Below are positions 42,402-51,451 of a stretch of DNA of 64,000 nt, in pieces. Position 1 is the first letter of the stretch; every line of letters begins with the position of its first letter. The DNA lies in NCBI GenBank assembly GCA_049514555.1, contig JBEKUY010000001.1:655033-719032 (forward strand). The letters run 5' to 3'. The translations under genes were made by a program, and so were the position numbers. The notes under the pieces are model-generated. The model searched no databases and was not told the origin of the DNA. It was given only the letters and a program-made list of their open reading frames with translations. The stretch comes from JBEKUY01 sp049514555 (GTDB lineage: Bacteria; Acidobacteriota; Terriglobia; Acidiferrales; UBA7541).

Positions 42402-43389
42402 CGTAGTACCCTGTCTTGGCGAAAACGCTAAGGGGCGGGAGCCCTCGAGGTGGGTGCACCTTGACCTTGATCTTGCGCCAGCGGGAATCATGTGCGTGGT
42501 TGCTCGGCCGATATCCAAGAACATACTGGTTGCGCAACTCCATGCTGATCTTTGTCGCAATGTCCGGCAAATCGCCAATGCTCTCTACGTTGAAAACGCG
42601 GCCCCCGGTGAGTTCGCTGATTTCGGAAAGCAGCGTGGGCCCGTTCCTTTCCTCCTCTGTCGGGCGCAAGCCGATCGGGCTGTAGATGCCGATGGCGTAT
42701 ATCTGAGTATCAGCTTCCTGAACCAACCGGCGGACATCCGCTTCACTGTAACGGCTATGATTATCTCCTCCGTCGGATATGATGAGCAAGGCCCGCTTGG
42801 CGTTGTGTGCACCCCTCATTTCACTCAAACCCAGGTAAACGGCGTCCAGAAGCGCCGTGCTTCCCCCTGCAGAGGCGTACGCCAGTCTCTGCTTGAGATC
42901 TTCGACGCTGTCCGTGAACGGACTCGTGAGCTCAGCGCGGTCGTTGAAGCTGACGAGGAAAAACTCATCCTTGGGATTCGCGGTATTGAAGAACTCGATC
43001 GCGGCTTCGCGCGATTTATCAATCTTGTTCTTCATACTGCTGCTCATGTCGAAGATGACTCCGATCGATATGGGCACATCCTCGCCGGAAAAATGAACGA
43101 TCTCCTGCTCGACCCCGTCTTCAAAGACACGGAAATCGCCCTGATCGAGACCTGTCACCAGGCGGCCATAGGGGTCGGTGACCGTGGCGTTCACGAGGGC
43201 CATGTCCACGTCCACACGAATCGGCTTGCCGGGTTTGATCGGTTCACCGGGAGTGTCGTGCTTGTATTCGGCTGGGGTGTTTTCTTGCGCGTACGCCTGA
43301 ACGTCGAGGAGAACGAACACCGCGACGGCAAGACACAACAGGACTGGCAGGTAAACCCGGACGCGAGATTCACTCGCGAAAGCCCTCAT
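42388..43389 (-). CDS. VWFA-related acidobacterial protein (copy 2)
   Basis: 333 residues from the ATG at 43389, which directly precedes a signal peptide (VYLPVLLCLAVAVFVLLDV, ending A-Y-A-Q). The organisation matches the neighbour: a beta domain (DVDMALVNATVTDPYGRLVTG, abbreviated family motif V-F-E-D-G-V-E-Q), a VWA domain with MIDAS D-M-S-S-S, STALLDAVYLGL and LLIISDGGDNHSRYS, and a closing RNQYVLGYRPSN segment. The two proteins share perhaps a third of their residues by eye, so they are an old tandem duplication. The function is unknown. Both have intact metal-binding motifs and are likely in one transcript, divergent from kdsB. Confidence 0.85.
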   Translation of the reverse strand: MRAFASESRVRVYLPVLLCLAVAVFVLLDVQAYAQENTPAEYKHDTPGEPIKPGKPIRVDVDMALVNATVTDPYGRLVTGLDQGDFRVFEDGVEQEIVHFSGEDVPISIGVIFDMSSSMKNKIDKSREAAIEFFNTANPKDEFFLVSFNDRAELTSPFTDSVEDLKQRLAYASAGGSTALLDAVYLGLSEMRGAHNAKRALLIISDGGDNHSRYSEADVRRLVQEADTQIYAIGIYSPIGLRPTEEERNGPTLLSEISELTGGRVFNVESIGDLPDIATKISMELRNQYVLGYRPSNHAHDSRWRKIKVKVHPPRGLPPLSVFAKTGYYAASR

Positions 43390-43548
43390 TGCGCTTCCCC
43401 CAACGCCTCCCACTCCAGGCGCGCGCGCTGTCATTACCCGGATGATTTTACCACCGCGAGAGAACAAGGCAATCCCTTTTACGCGGGGAGGCCGGCCGGT
43501 GTGGTAGCATCGCGCCTGCGTGCCCCGGAGGAAGAAAGGCTACACAAA

Positions 43549-44310
43549 ATGAGCCCGGAGCAAGTCCTGGCAGTGATCCCGGCGCGGTACGCTTCGGAGC
43601 GCTTACCGGGCAAACCGCTCGTGCCCATTGCGGGCAAGCCCATGATCGAGCGCGTCTGGGAGCGCACGCGCCAAGCTCAGCGCGTGGCGCGTGTGATCGT
43701 CGCCACCGATGATGAGCGTATCGCGCGCATAGTGGAAGGATTCGGTGGAGAGAGCCGCTTCACGCGCGCCGACCACCGCTCGGGCACCGAGCGAATCGCC
43801 GAGGTGGCCGCACAGGTCGCGGCCGACGTTTATGTAGACGTCCAGGGCGACGAGCCTCTGATCGAGCCGGCGGCCATTGACGCTGCGGTGGAAGCGCTGT
43901 TGGAAGATGACTCCTCGCAAGTGGCCACGATTGCCGTGCCCATCGCCGCGCCGGCCGACATCATGGACCCCCACATGGTGAAGGTGGTCTTGGATTTCGA
44001 CGGCAACGCGCTCTATTTCTCCCGCGCGCCGATTCCTTGGGTGCGCGATTCCGGGCAGCGCGTGCACGCCCGCCACTTGAAGCACCTGGGGCTTTATGTG
44101 TTTCGGCGGGCGGCCCTGCTCGAGTTTCCCACATTGCCCCAGGGCGAGCTCGAAAGGATCGAGCAGCTCGAACAACTCCGCTGGCTCGAAAACGGTTGGA
44201 AGATTCGCGTCGCCGAAGTGCCTTACGATTCGATCAGCGTGGACGTCCCCGAAGACGTCGCCCGCGTTGAGAAGCTGATTCAGGAGGCCGAGTCACACGG
44301 TCGAACCTGA
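43549..44310 (+). CDS. kdsB: 3-deoxy-manno-octulosonate cytidylyltransferase (CMP-KDO synthetase)
   Basis: 253 residues from the ATG at 43549, preceded by GGAGGAAGAAAGG. The frame is open much further upstream, but that part lies antisense to a VWA gene and is not coding. Diagnostic motifs: IPARYASERLPGKPL (nucleotide-binding loop), VIVATDDERIA, HRSGTERIAEVA, VDVQGDEPLI with the catalytic acidic residues, SRAPIPWVR and a late SISVDVPEDVARVE. The enzyme activates KDO with CTP for lipid A core assembly, so the cell has a Gram-negative outer membrane. pyrG, which makes CTP, and the other kds genes follow on the same strand but after inserted genes. Confidence 0.95.
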   Translation: MSPEQVLAVIPARYASERLPGKPLVPIAGKPMIERVWERTRQAQRVARVIVATDDERIARIVEGFGGESRFTRADHRSGTERIAEVAAQVAADVYVDVQGDEPLIEPAAIDAAVEALLEDDSSQVATIAVPIAAPADIMDPHMVKVVLDFDGNALYFSRAPIPWVRDSGQRVHARHLKHLGLYVFRRAALLEFPTLPQGELERIEQLEQLRWLENGWKIRVAEVPYDSISVDVPEDVARVEKLIQEAESHGRT

Positions 44311-44334
44311 CGGCGCGCCCCGGTTCCGCAAACT

Positions 44335-45891
44335 CTAGTGTTGCTGCCCTGACATCACTCCTCCAGCGACGATCTGCGGGTCGGTGCCCACAACAAAAGA
44401 CTGCGTCGGATTCACGATGTACAAGGTGAAGTTAAGCGTGTTCGTGGGAGATGGCGTCGTCGTTATCGAGAACGTATTGGCCCCGGTCGAATCGGGGGCC
44501 AGCGCTAGCGTGCCGTTAAACGGATAGCTCAAGAAGACTTGGCCGGACTCGTTGAAATCCACGCCTCCACTGGGAACCCCGGCACTCGTTAGCGTTAGCC
44601 TGCCGACGAAATCATCCTCGCCGTTAGTGTCCACCGCGTTCCAGCGAAAGGCGTAGTCACCTGCCAGCGAGCTTGCAGTAAATGGGCCGGGGGCCTGCGC
44701 CTGGAAGACGCCGTCGCTCACGATGCCGGAATCGGTCTCCTGGAAAACAGCTTGCGTCGGTGACATCAGGTAGAAAACGAAGGTGAACATTCCCGTGCTG
44801 TTATTGAATGTCGCGGTGCCGCGGCCGCTGCCGGCACTGAGCCCGGAAGTATCCACCGAGTAGGCGCCGCTCTCGTTGGTCACTTGCGTGAGGCTCCCGG
44901 AGTCGTTCTCGTCAAGTGTGATCGCTCTGAGATTGCCGCTGCCGTCGGCCGTAAAGCGTCCTGCAGCTGCAATTGGCCCGAACATGCCGCTGGAGGGGGG
45001 ACCGGCCCCGCCGATAGAGTAGGCATAACTCTGATTCTGAATCAAGGAGGTGTTGTCGAAGGTCATGCTCTGCTGCGCGTCGGCTTCGCCGCTCAGGACC
45101 GCGGGCACATTTGTTCCCAGGAAAAATACTCGGGTGCCATCCACAATGTAGAACACGAAGGTGTTGCTCGCGAGGTTGAACACACCACGGCCGAAACTGG
45201 GCAAGTCCACGGTGTTCACGGAGTCCACGCCGTATGATGCCGAGGCGAATCTCATCGCGCCGCTGGGCACGCTCCCGCTCAGGTTCTCGTCCATCACGCC
45301 ACCGGAAACGTTCCCCGCACCATCAGCCGTAAAGCGCCCAACGATGGATTCGGGTACTCCCCCGTTGTCAATTCCGCTGACGTCGAAAACGTATCCTCCG
45401 GCGATCCCGGGGGCTAAAGCGTTGCCTTGGAATAAGAACGCCGTTGTGTCCTGCTTCGCCAAAGAGCCTCCGGCCGTGGCGAACGTATCCGTCTCGATGA
45501 TGTATCCCTTCGATGTGGACCCCAAGCTGATGCTGTAATGCGTCGTGCCGGTGCTGTTCACAAGTTGCAGGCTGCCGCGGCCATCGCCGCCGATGGAATA
45601 GGTCCCGCCGGTGAATATGATCCTCGCGACGCCTACGGAATCGTTTATGTCCTCGACTCCCTCAGTGATTAGGCCTTGGCCGTTCGCGGTAATACTCCCT
45701 ATCCTGGCGAAAAATCCGTTGCTGTCGTTTCCGCTCATGGAAAAAGCGTAATGCCCGTTCAAGCTGGCGTTGGAGAACCCGCCGGTGATCGGCGGTGGTG
45801 GCGGGGGACCCACGTTTGAACCCCCTCCTCCACACGAAGTAGCGAACAGAGCCAAGCCGGCCAAGGTAATCGAGAAAGTCAGGCGCTTCAT
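44335..45891 (-). CDS. Repeat-rich putative lipoprotein
   Basis: 518 residues from the ATG at 45891. The signal sequence ends in A-L-F-A-T-S-C followed by a Gly run and a P-P-P-P-P-P stretch, a likely lipoprotein N-terminus with a flexible tether. The rest is four to five repeats of about 110 residues, each with a L-x-G-x-Y-A-F-x-x-x-G-x-D/N opening, a G-R/S-F/I-T-A-D/N-G-x-G strand, a Y-S-(V/I)-D segment and an F-V-F-Y-(I/L)-V-x-(G/P)-T closing strand. Such Gly/Ser-rich beta proteins are common in Acidobacteriota, presumably on the cell surface. The ORF upstream of 45891 is a different gene's antisense or offset frame. Its start overlaps the stop of the preceding gene by four bases. Confidence 0.75.
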   Translation of the reverse strand: MKRLTFSITLAGLALFATSCGGGGSNVGPPPPPPITGGFSNASLNGHYAFSMSGNDSNGFFARIGSITANGQGLITEGVEDINDSVGVARIIFTGGTYSIGGDGRGSLQLVNSTGTTHYSISLGSTSKGYIIETDTFATAGGSLAKQDTTAFLFQGNALAPGIAGGYVFDVSGIDNGGVPESIVGRFTADGAGNVSGGVMDENLSGSVPSGAMRFASASYGVDSVNTVDLPSFGRGVFNLASNTFVFYIVDGTRVFFLGTNVPAVLSGEADAQQSMTFDNTSLIQNQSYAYSIGGAGPPSSGMFGPIAAAGRFTADGSGNLRAITLDENDSGSLTQVTNESGAYSVDTSGLSAGSGRGTATFNNSTGMFTFVFYLMSPTQAVFQETDSGIVSDGVFQAQAPGPFTASSLAGDYAFRWNAVDTNGEDDFVGRLTLTSAGVPSGGVDFNESGQVFLSYPFNGTLALAPDSTGANTFSITTTPSPTNTLNFTLYIVNPTQSFVVGTDPQIVAGGVMSGQQH

Positions 45892-46364
45892 CGCGGACCT
45901 CCCTGCCCCAGGCTCTTCACTCCGCCCTGCGGGCGCACTCCCGCGAACCACAGCGGTGCACCCGTCGGCGAGCGCAACGCGAGCGACTGATTGCCCTTCT
46001 GGATCACGCGTGCGGCGAAGATGCTCCCCTCCCGCAGGGGAACATTGACGCCGGTGACCGTCACGATCTCTCCGGCCGCGAAAGTGACATGGTTCGCACG
46101 GAGGAACGAAGCATTCCCGACATGGACTCTCAGTGCGCCGCTCCCCGTTTGCAGCGTCAATTGAGCGCCAATCGGCGGAGTCGCCGAGTCTTCGGTAAAA
46201 TTCAGGATGGTACCCCGAATCGTGGTTTCTTGCGCAACAACGTATGCCCGAGCGCGCGGCGTGGCCTTCTCCTGCGCCTGCAAGGCCGTCGGCGCCAGAA
46301 AGAAGGTCAAGAAGAGGCAGGTGACCAGGACACTGCTGATATAGCTGTGTTTGTCTCGGTTCAT
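45888..46364 (-). CDS. Exported DUF5666-like OB-fold protein
   Basis: 158 residues from the ATG at 46364. The signal peptide (YISSVLVTCLFLTFFLAP, then T-A-L-Q-A-Q) is followed by a beta-rich domain. That domain starts TTIRGTILNFTEDS and has VHVGNASFLRANHVTFAAGE, VTVTGVNVPLREGSIFAARV and a closing FAGVRPQGGVKS. The pattern (short strands, G-x-x-x-x-F/Y tags, a conserved ARVIQKG) is that of small OB-fold envelope proteins annotated DUF5666. The stop codon overlaps the ATG of the lipoprotein gene, so the two are translationally coupled and likely work together at the cell surface. They form a two-gene insertion between kdsB and pyrG, oriented against both. Confidence 0.75.
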   Translation of the reverse strand: MNRDKHSYISSVLVTCLFLTFFLAPTALQAQEKATPRARAYVVAQETTIRGTILNFTEDSATPPIGAQLTLQTGSGALRVHVGNASFLRANHVTFAAGEIVTVTGVNVPLREGSIFAARVIQKGNQSLALRSPTGAPLWFAGVRPQGGVKSLGQGGPR

Positions 46365-46743
46365 TTCGACCCCCCCAGGCTGCCGGGCACTCATTGGCTC
46401 GCGTAGGCGCCTGCCGTGCGACACGCTCAGCACTGCCCACCAGCTACGCATTCTTTGACGCAGTGGCACGGGAGGTGGTTTCCCAAAGCTACGGCCATTC
46501 GCCGAATGCGATCAGCCGGATCTCCCACCACGCCCACTGCGCGGCATCCCTTGTTTTTAACCCGGTGGACAGGAAAGAGTTGCGCAAAGAACGCGCCGGA
46601 TCCGGAATGAAGGAATGAGGAAGAGTGGAAATCTCAGTTTGACAGACTCGGACGTTGTGCCGATAATACGTTGTACTTTCACTCCTGCGGAGGTTTGAGA
46701 CGCTCTGCAAACCGAGCAGTGGTTCGGAGCGCAGACCGCGCGG
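46365..46743. other. 379-bp divergent intergenic region upstream of pyrG
   Basis: No protein gene, RNA gene or repeat is recognisable apart from the pyrG promoter annotated separately. Short ORFs here lack ribosome-binding sites and family features. The proximal part should contain the promoter for the divergent DUF5666/lipoprotein pair, but I could not place it. Confidence 0.6.
46639..46667 (+). promoter_or_regulatory. Housekeeping-type promoter of pyrG
   Basis: TTGACA (46639-46644) and GATAAT (46662-46667) are separated by exactly 17 bp, an almost ideal sigma-70 promoter. Transcription would begin near 46674, giving a leader of about 70 bases before the ATG at 46744. The leader was searched by eye for a pyrimidine-run attenuator; none is obvious. 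Confidence 0.75.
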
Positions 46744-48414
46744 ATGACGGCGAAATATATCTTTGTCACCGGCGGCGTGGTTTCATCGTTGGGCAAAGGA
46801 GTCGCCGCCTCCTCCATCGGCTGCCTTCTCGAAAGCCGCGGATACCGAGTCACCCTCCAAAAATGTGATCCGTACCTGAACGTGGACCCGGGTACGATGA
46901 GCCCGTTCCAGCACGGCGAGGTTTATGTCACCGAGGACGGTGCGGAAACCGACCTGGACCTGGGCCACTACGAGCGCTTCACTCACGCCGCGCTCACCCG
47001 CGACCATAATTGGACCACCGGGCGCATCTACGAATCGATCCTCACCAAGGAGCGCCGCGGCGACTACCTCGGCAAGACCGTCCAGGTCATTCCTCACGTG
47101 ACCGACGAGATCAAGGCCGCCTTCCGGAAAGTCGCCGAGGGCGTGGACGTGGTCATTGTCGAGATTGGCGGCACCGTCGGCGACATTGAATCGCTTCCTT
47201 TTCTCGAGGCGATCCGCCAGATGCGTCTCGAACTCGGCCCGGAAAATGTGCTTTTCGTCCATGTGACGCTGGTGCCCTTCATCGCCGCCGCCGGAGAACT
47301 CAAGACCAAGCCCACCCAGCATAGCGTGAAGGAACTGCTCAGCATCGGCATCCAGCCGGACCTTCTGCTATGCCGCAGCGACCGGCGCATCGCCCGGGAA
47401 CTCAAGGCCAAGATTGCGCTCTTCTGCAACGTAGTCGAATCGCGTGTCATCTCGGCACAAGACGTCAACACGATTTATGCCGTGCCTGTCGAGTTCGCCA
47501 AGGAAGGCCTCGACCTGCAGATCCTGCATCTGCTCAAGCTCGAGGAGCGGCCCCAGGATATGGCGCCTTGGCTCGACTTGCTCCAACGCATCCACCACCC
47601 ACTGGGCGAAGCTCGCATCGGAATCGTGGGAAAATACGTGCAGCTCGAAGACGCTTACAAGAGCTTGCGTGAAGCCCTCTTGCACGGCGGCCTCGCCCAC
47701 AACTACCGCACGGTCCTCGAATGGATCGACGCCGAAGAGCTTGATTCGGTGGAAGCGGCCGCGAAACACCTGCGTCACGTGGACGGCATCCTCGTGCCGG
47801 GCGGTTTCGGCAAGCGCGGCATTCAGGGAATGATCTACGCCATTCAATATGCGCGCGAAAGCAAAGTGCCGTTCTTCGGCATCTGCCTCGGCATGCAGTG
47901 CGCCACGATTGAATACGCCCGCGATGCCGCGGGCATGGCTCAAGCCGACAGCACAGAATTCGATCCGCAGACGCCCCAGCGCGTTATTTATAAACTGCGC
48001 GAGCTGCTCGGCGTGGAAGAGATGGGTGGCACCATGCGTCTGGGCGCGTGGCCCTGCAAGCTTGCACCGGGATCTTTCGCCCATCGCGCCTACGGCAAGC
48101 TCGACATCAGCGAGCGCCACCGCCATCGCTACGAGTTCAATTGCGATTACGAGCCGGCCCTGGTCGGCGCCGGCCTGAAAATCACTGGGCGATCGCCCGA
48201 CGGCCATTACGTGGAAATCATCGAAGCGCCGGATCATCCCTGGTTCCTCGGCTGTCAATTCCACCCGGAGTTCAAGTCCAAGCCCCTCTCGCCACACCCG
48301 CTCTTTGCCGCGTTCGTCGGCGCCGCCATCGAACAGCAGAAGCGCCGCGCCCGCTCCGCCAGCGAGCACCCGCAGGGACAGACCTTGGGCGTTGCTCCGC
48401 ATGCCAGCGCCTAG
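46744..48414 (+). CDS. pyrG: CTP synthase
   Basis: 556 residues. The N-terminal synthetase domain begins KYIFVTGGVVSSLGKGVAAS (P-loop) and includes LQKCDPYLNVDPGTMSP, EDGAETDLDLGHYERF and VIVEIGGTVGDIES. The C-terminal class I glutamine amidotransferase domain has ILVPGGFGKRGI, the catalytic cysteine in FGICLGMQCATIEYAR, and the His-Glu pair in GCQFHPEFKSKP. It converts UTP, glutamine and ATP to CTP. Within the kds region it supplies the CTP used by KdsB. The C-terminal 25 residues are variable. A strong sigma-70 promoter lies 77 bp upstream, so the gene is not dependent on kdsB transcription. Confidence 0.97.
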   Translation: MTAKYIFVTGGVVSSLGKGVAASSIGCLLESRGYRVTLQKCDPYLNVDPGTMSPFQHGEVYVTEDGAETDLDLGHYERFTHAALTRDHNWTTGRIYESILTKERRGDYLGKTVQVIPHVTDEIKAAFRKVAEGVDVVIVEIGGTVGDIESLPFLEAIRQMRLELGPENVLFVHVTLVPFIAAAGELKTKPTQHSVKELLSIGIQPDLLLCRSDRRIARELKAKIALFCNVVESRVISAQDVNTIYAVPVEFAKEGLDLQILHLLKLEERPQDMAPWLDLLQRIHHPLGEARIGIVGKYVQLEDAYKSLREALLHGGLAHNYRTVLEWIDAEELDSVEAAAKHLRHVDGILVPGGFGKRGIQGMIYAIQYARESKVPFFGICLGMQCATIEYARDAAGMAQADSTEFDPQTPQRVIYKLRELLGVEEMGGTMRLGAWPCKLAPGSFAHRAYGKLDISERHRHRYEFNCDYEPALVGAGLKITGRSPDGHYVEIIEAPDHPWFLGCQFHPEFKSKPLSPHPLFAAFVGAAIEQQKRRARSASEHPQGQTLGVAPHASA

Positions 48415-48455
48415 CTGCGGGCCGTACGCTCTTGCCTGGCACCGAAGGGCTCAGG

Positions 48456-50699
48456 ATGTTTAGACATCGTTCCATGAACAGGTCGATCCTGTCTCTCGTT
48501 CTATTGATCGCGGCTACAGGTTGCGGCGGCGGAGGCGGCTCGAATCCGCCACCGCCTCCACCGCCGCCAACGGACCCCGACCAGCGCGCGGACCTCCTCC
48601 TCGCTCAAATGACCTTGGATGAGAAACTTCAGCTCGTGCACGGAAATCTCACGATTCAAAATCCTCTTGGCCCGCGAAACGCTGTCGGCTGGGTCCCGGG
48701 CGTACCGAGACTCGGAATTCCGGATCTTTTGTACGCGGACGCGAGCACTGTGGGGCCGGCGACTGCGCTTCCGTCTTCCATCGCCAGCGCCGCAACCTGG
48801 GACTTGAATGAGGCTTACAAACACGGCCAGATCATCGGCAGGGAAATGAGCGCCTTTGGCATGAATGTGCACCTCGGAGGGAATGTGAATTTCACGGCCC
48901 GAGAGCCGCGCGATGGCCGCACGTTTGAGACCAAGGGCGAGGATCCCATTCTGGCAGGGCGGATCGCCGCGGCGCACCTCAAGGCCATCCAGGACCAGTA
49001 TGTGATCGCGGGCCCAAAGCATTTCGCCATGAACGATCAGGAAACCGCTCGCACGCAGGCCAATGCCGTGATTGATGAACGTTCCGCAAGGGAGAGTGAC
49101 CTGCTGGCCTTCGAGATCGCTCTCAAGGATTCCAAGGCGCAAATGGTGATGTGCGCCTACAATCTCGTGAATGGCACTTACTCCTGCGAGAATAGTCACC
49201 TCCTGAATGAGGTTCTAAAAGGGGACTGGGGATTCCAGGGTTTCGTTCTGTCCGACTGGTACGCTACGCGCAGCTCCGTAGCCTCCGCATTGGCCGGTTT
49301 GGACCAGGAACAGCCGGGACAGTACTTCTTTGGAGGAATTTGGGCCCCTGAGAGTCTTAAGACCGCCGTGCAGAACGGCGATATGCCGCTCTCGCGCTTG
49401 GACAACATGGTGCATCGAATCCTCCGCGCGATGTACGCTGCCGGAGTCTTCGACCACCCCGCAGTGGTCCAGCCGATTGATGCGACCGGGGACGCTGCAA
49501 TCGCACAGGAGATTGAAGAACAGGGTGCTGTATTGCTGAAGAACGTGGGAGGACAACTGCCTCTCAGCGCGACGAGCATCAGTTCGATCGCGGTGATTGG
49601 CTCGCATGCCGATGTCGGCGTGCTCTCGGGAGGAGGCTCGGCGCAGATATTTCCTGTCGGCGGAGCGGCGCTCACCCTCCCACCGGAGTGCCCTCCCTAC
49701 ACCCCGTCCCCGGGCGGCGCGGCCTGTACCAACTCATCGGAAATCTATGATCCTTCTTCACCGCTGGCGGCAATTCAAGCCAAGGTGCCTGGCGCCAGTG
49801 TGTCCTTCAACGACGGCACGGACGCTGTCGCAGCGGCCACGCTCGCCGGTTCTTCCAGCGTGGCCATTGTCTTCGTGAGCCAGTGGGAGAGCGAGGGCAT
49901 GGACCTCCAGGACTTGAACTTCACTAACGTCGTCTATCCGAATTCTCCTGTCGATCAGAACGCTCTTGTGGCGGCAGTTGCGGCGGCGAACCCAGAACAC
50001 ACCATCGTGGTGATGGAAAATGGCGGCCCCAAGCTGATGCCCTGGCTGTCCAGCGTCAGCGCCGTCTTGGAGGCCTGGTACCCAGGCCAGAAAGGTGGCG
50101 AGGCTATTGCCAACATTCTGTTCGGGAGCGTGAATCCTTCCGGCAAACTGCCGATCACTTTTCCCGGGAGCGTGGCCGATCTGCCTCGACCTGTGATTCC
50201 GATTCCCAATCCGCCCACTTCGACCGCGGCTTTTGATGTTAGCTGCATGGTTGACGGTTCCAATGTCGGATACAAGTGGTACGACGCGCAGCACCTGACC
50301 CCGCTGTTTCCATTCGGTTTCGGGCTTTCCTACACGACGTTCTCGATCACCAAACTGCAACTCACGGCGAATTCGAACCCTGCCACCGGGTTTCAGGTGA
50401 GCTTCGATTTGAAGAACACAGGAAGCGTCGCGGGCGCGGAAGTCGGGCAGATCTATCTCGGTCTGCCGGCCAGCACGGGCGAGCAGAAACGCCTGGTGGG
50501 GTGGAGCAAGGTGCAGCTAGCATCCGGGGCGCAGCAGCATGTGAGCATCACGGTGGACGCAAACGACTCTTCGCATCCATTGTCTTATTGGGATACGGCG
50601 ACAAACGGCTGGAAGGTCGCTAATGGCGATTACACCGTATACGTCGGCAACTCCTCGGACAACGTCAGTCCGGCAGGGACATTCCATGTCGGCCCGTAG
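48456..50699 (+). CDS. Exported glycoside hydrolase family 3 (beta-glucosidase-like) lipoprotein
   Basis: 747 residues from the ATG at 48456; an ATG at 48474 is also possible. The signal ends in A-T-G-C then a Gly run and a polyproline tether, so a lipoprotein is likely. The GH3 N-domain (about residues 50-330) has GVPRLGIPDLLYADA, GGNVNFTAREPRDGRTFE, a GPKHFAMNDQETAR K-H motif and the catalytic nucleophile Asp in GFVLSDWYA. The C-domain (about 350-590) contains GAVLLKNVGGQLPL, GGGSAQ and SGKLPITFP. A fibronectin III-like domain closes the protein. It should release terminal beta-linked glucose or xylose outside the inner membrane. The gene lies between pyrG and kdsA, interrupting a normally compact cluster. 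Confidence 0.92.
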   Translation: MFRHRSMNRSILSLVLLIAATGCGGGGGSNPPPPPPPPTDPDQRADLLLAQMTLDEKLQLVHGNLTIQNPLGPRNAVGWVPGVPRLGIPDLLYADASTVGPATALPSSIASAATWDLNEAYKHGQIIGREMSAFGMNVHLGGNVNFTAREPRDGRTFETKGEDPILAGRIAAAHLKAIQDQYVIAGPKHFAMNDQETARTQANAVIDERSARESDLLAFEIALKDSKAQMVMCAYNLVNGTYSCENSHLLNEVLKGDWGFQGFVLSDWYATRSSVASALAGLDQEQPGQYFFGGIWAPESLKTAVQNGDMPLSRLDNMVHRILRAMYAAGVFDHPAVVQPIDATGDAAIAQEIEEQGAVLLKNVGGQLPLSATSISSIAVIGSHADVGVLSGGGSAQIFPVGGAALTLPPECPPYTPSPGGAACTNSSEIYDPSSPLAAIQAKVPGASVSFNDGTDAVAAATLAGSSSVAIVFVSQWESEGMDLQDLNFTNVVYPNSPVDQNALVAAVAAANPEHTIVVMENGGPKLMPWLSSVSAVLEAWYPGQKGGEAIANILFGSVNPSGKLPITFPGSVADLPRPVIPIPNPPTSTAAFDVSCMVDGSNVGYKWYDAQHLTPLFPFGFGLSYTTFSITKLQLTANSNPATGFQVSFDLKNTGSVAGAEVGQIYLGLPASTGEQKRLVGWSKVQLASGAQQHVSITVDANDSSHPLSYWDTATNGWKVANGDYTVYVGNSSDNVSPAGTFHVGP

Positions 50700-50928
50700 A
50701 AGTTCGACCCTCGCCGCTTTCATTGGCGCGGCGATCCTGCAGCCAAAGACCCGCTCCCGCAGCGCGAGCGCGCGGCCCCAAGCGGCCGTGTCCGGCGTCG
50801 CTCCTCAGGCTACTGCCTAGTGCCACCAGTGAAAATGTCTCGAAAAGGACGCACCATTTCTCATTTTGAACGGTTCCGCGACGGTTCGGACATCGACCTG
50901 AAGTGGAGATTCCTGTACCATTGCCAAC

Positions 50929-51336
50929 ATGAAGAAAGCAAAGTCCAGCGATCGTCGCGCTTCCGCGAAACATGGCGGCGCTCCGAAAAGCGTTGACGAA
51001 TACCTTGCTGGCTTACCGGAACCCGCGCGCAGCACATTGAACAAGGTTCGCGCGGCGATCCGGTCCGCTGTGCCAGCCGAGGCCGTCGAGACGATCAGCT
51101 ATCGGATCCCTGCGTTCAAGTACAAGGGAGTGCTTGTGTGGTTCGCGGCGTTTTCGAACCATTGCAGTCTTTTCCCCACTGCCTCGGTAATTGAAACGTT
51201 CAAGAACGAACTCAAGGGCTTCTCTCTATCCAAAGGGACTATCCACTTCCCCACCGATAGGCCACTGCCGGCCACTTTGGTTAAGAAACTGGTGAGAGCG
51301 CGGGTCGCGCAGATCGAAAACAAAAAACGGCGATGA
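50929..51336 (+). CDS. DUF1801 / YdhG-like small protein
   Basis: 135 residues. After a basic N-terminal tail (about 18 residues) comes the DUF1801 fold: VDEYLAGLPEPARSTLNKVRA, EAVETISYRIPAFKYKGVLVW, FAAFSNHCSLFP, and a FSLSKGTIHFPTDRPLPATL closing segment that ends in a basic helix. Related proteins (YdhG/YyaD and Fra-like) have been described as iron chaperone-like or lipoic-acid-pathway neighbours, but the biochemical role is not established. The ATG lies 35 bases after a pyrimidine-rich stretch without a strong ribosome-binding site. Its location between a GH3 gene and kdsA seems incidental. The 229 bases upstream contain nothing recognisable. Confidence 0.85.
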   Translation: MKKAKSSDRRASAKHGGAPKSVDEYLAGLPEPARSTLNKVRAAIRSAVPAEAVETISYRIPAFKYKGVLVWFAAFSNHCSLFPTASVIETFKNELKGFSLSKGTIHFPTDRPLPATLVKKLVRARVAQIENKKRR

Positions 51337-51451
51337 CCGGCCTGCTTTCGAAACCCGGCCATGGCCCATCGCTTTGAGACATTGCCAAACGGCCTTTTCG
51401 CGCATACCCTACGTTGTCCGAGTTTCGTGCGTCTGATCGGACATCCTTAGG

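Noticed and set aside
41998..43548. Long N-terminal extension of the kdsB frame (about 517 codons)
   Set aside because: It lies antisense to the two VWA genes and has no recognisable domain. KdsB homology begins at 43549, which has its own ribosome-binding site.
44335..46440. 701-codon reading of the lipoprotein ORF
   Set aside because: The part upstream of 45891 is an offset frame over the DUF5666-like gene. The signal peptide and lipobox define the true start.
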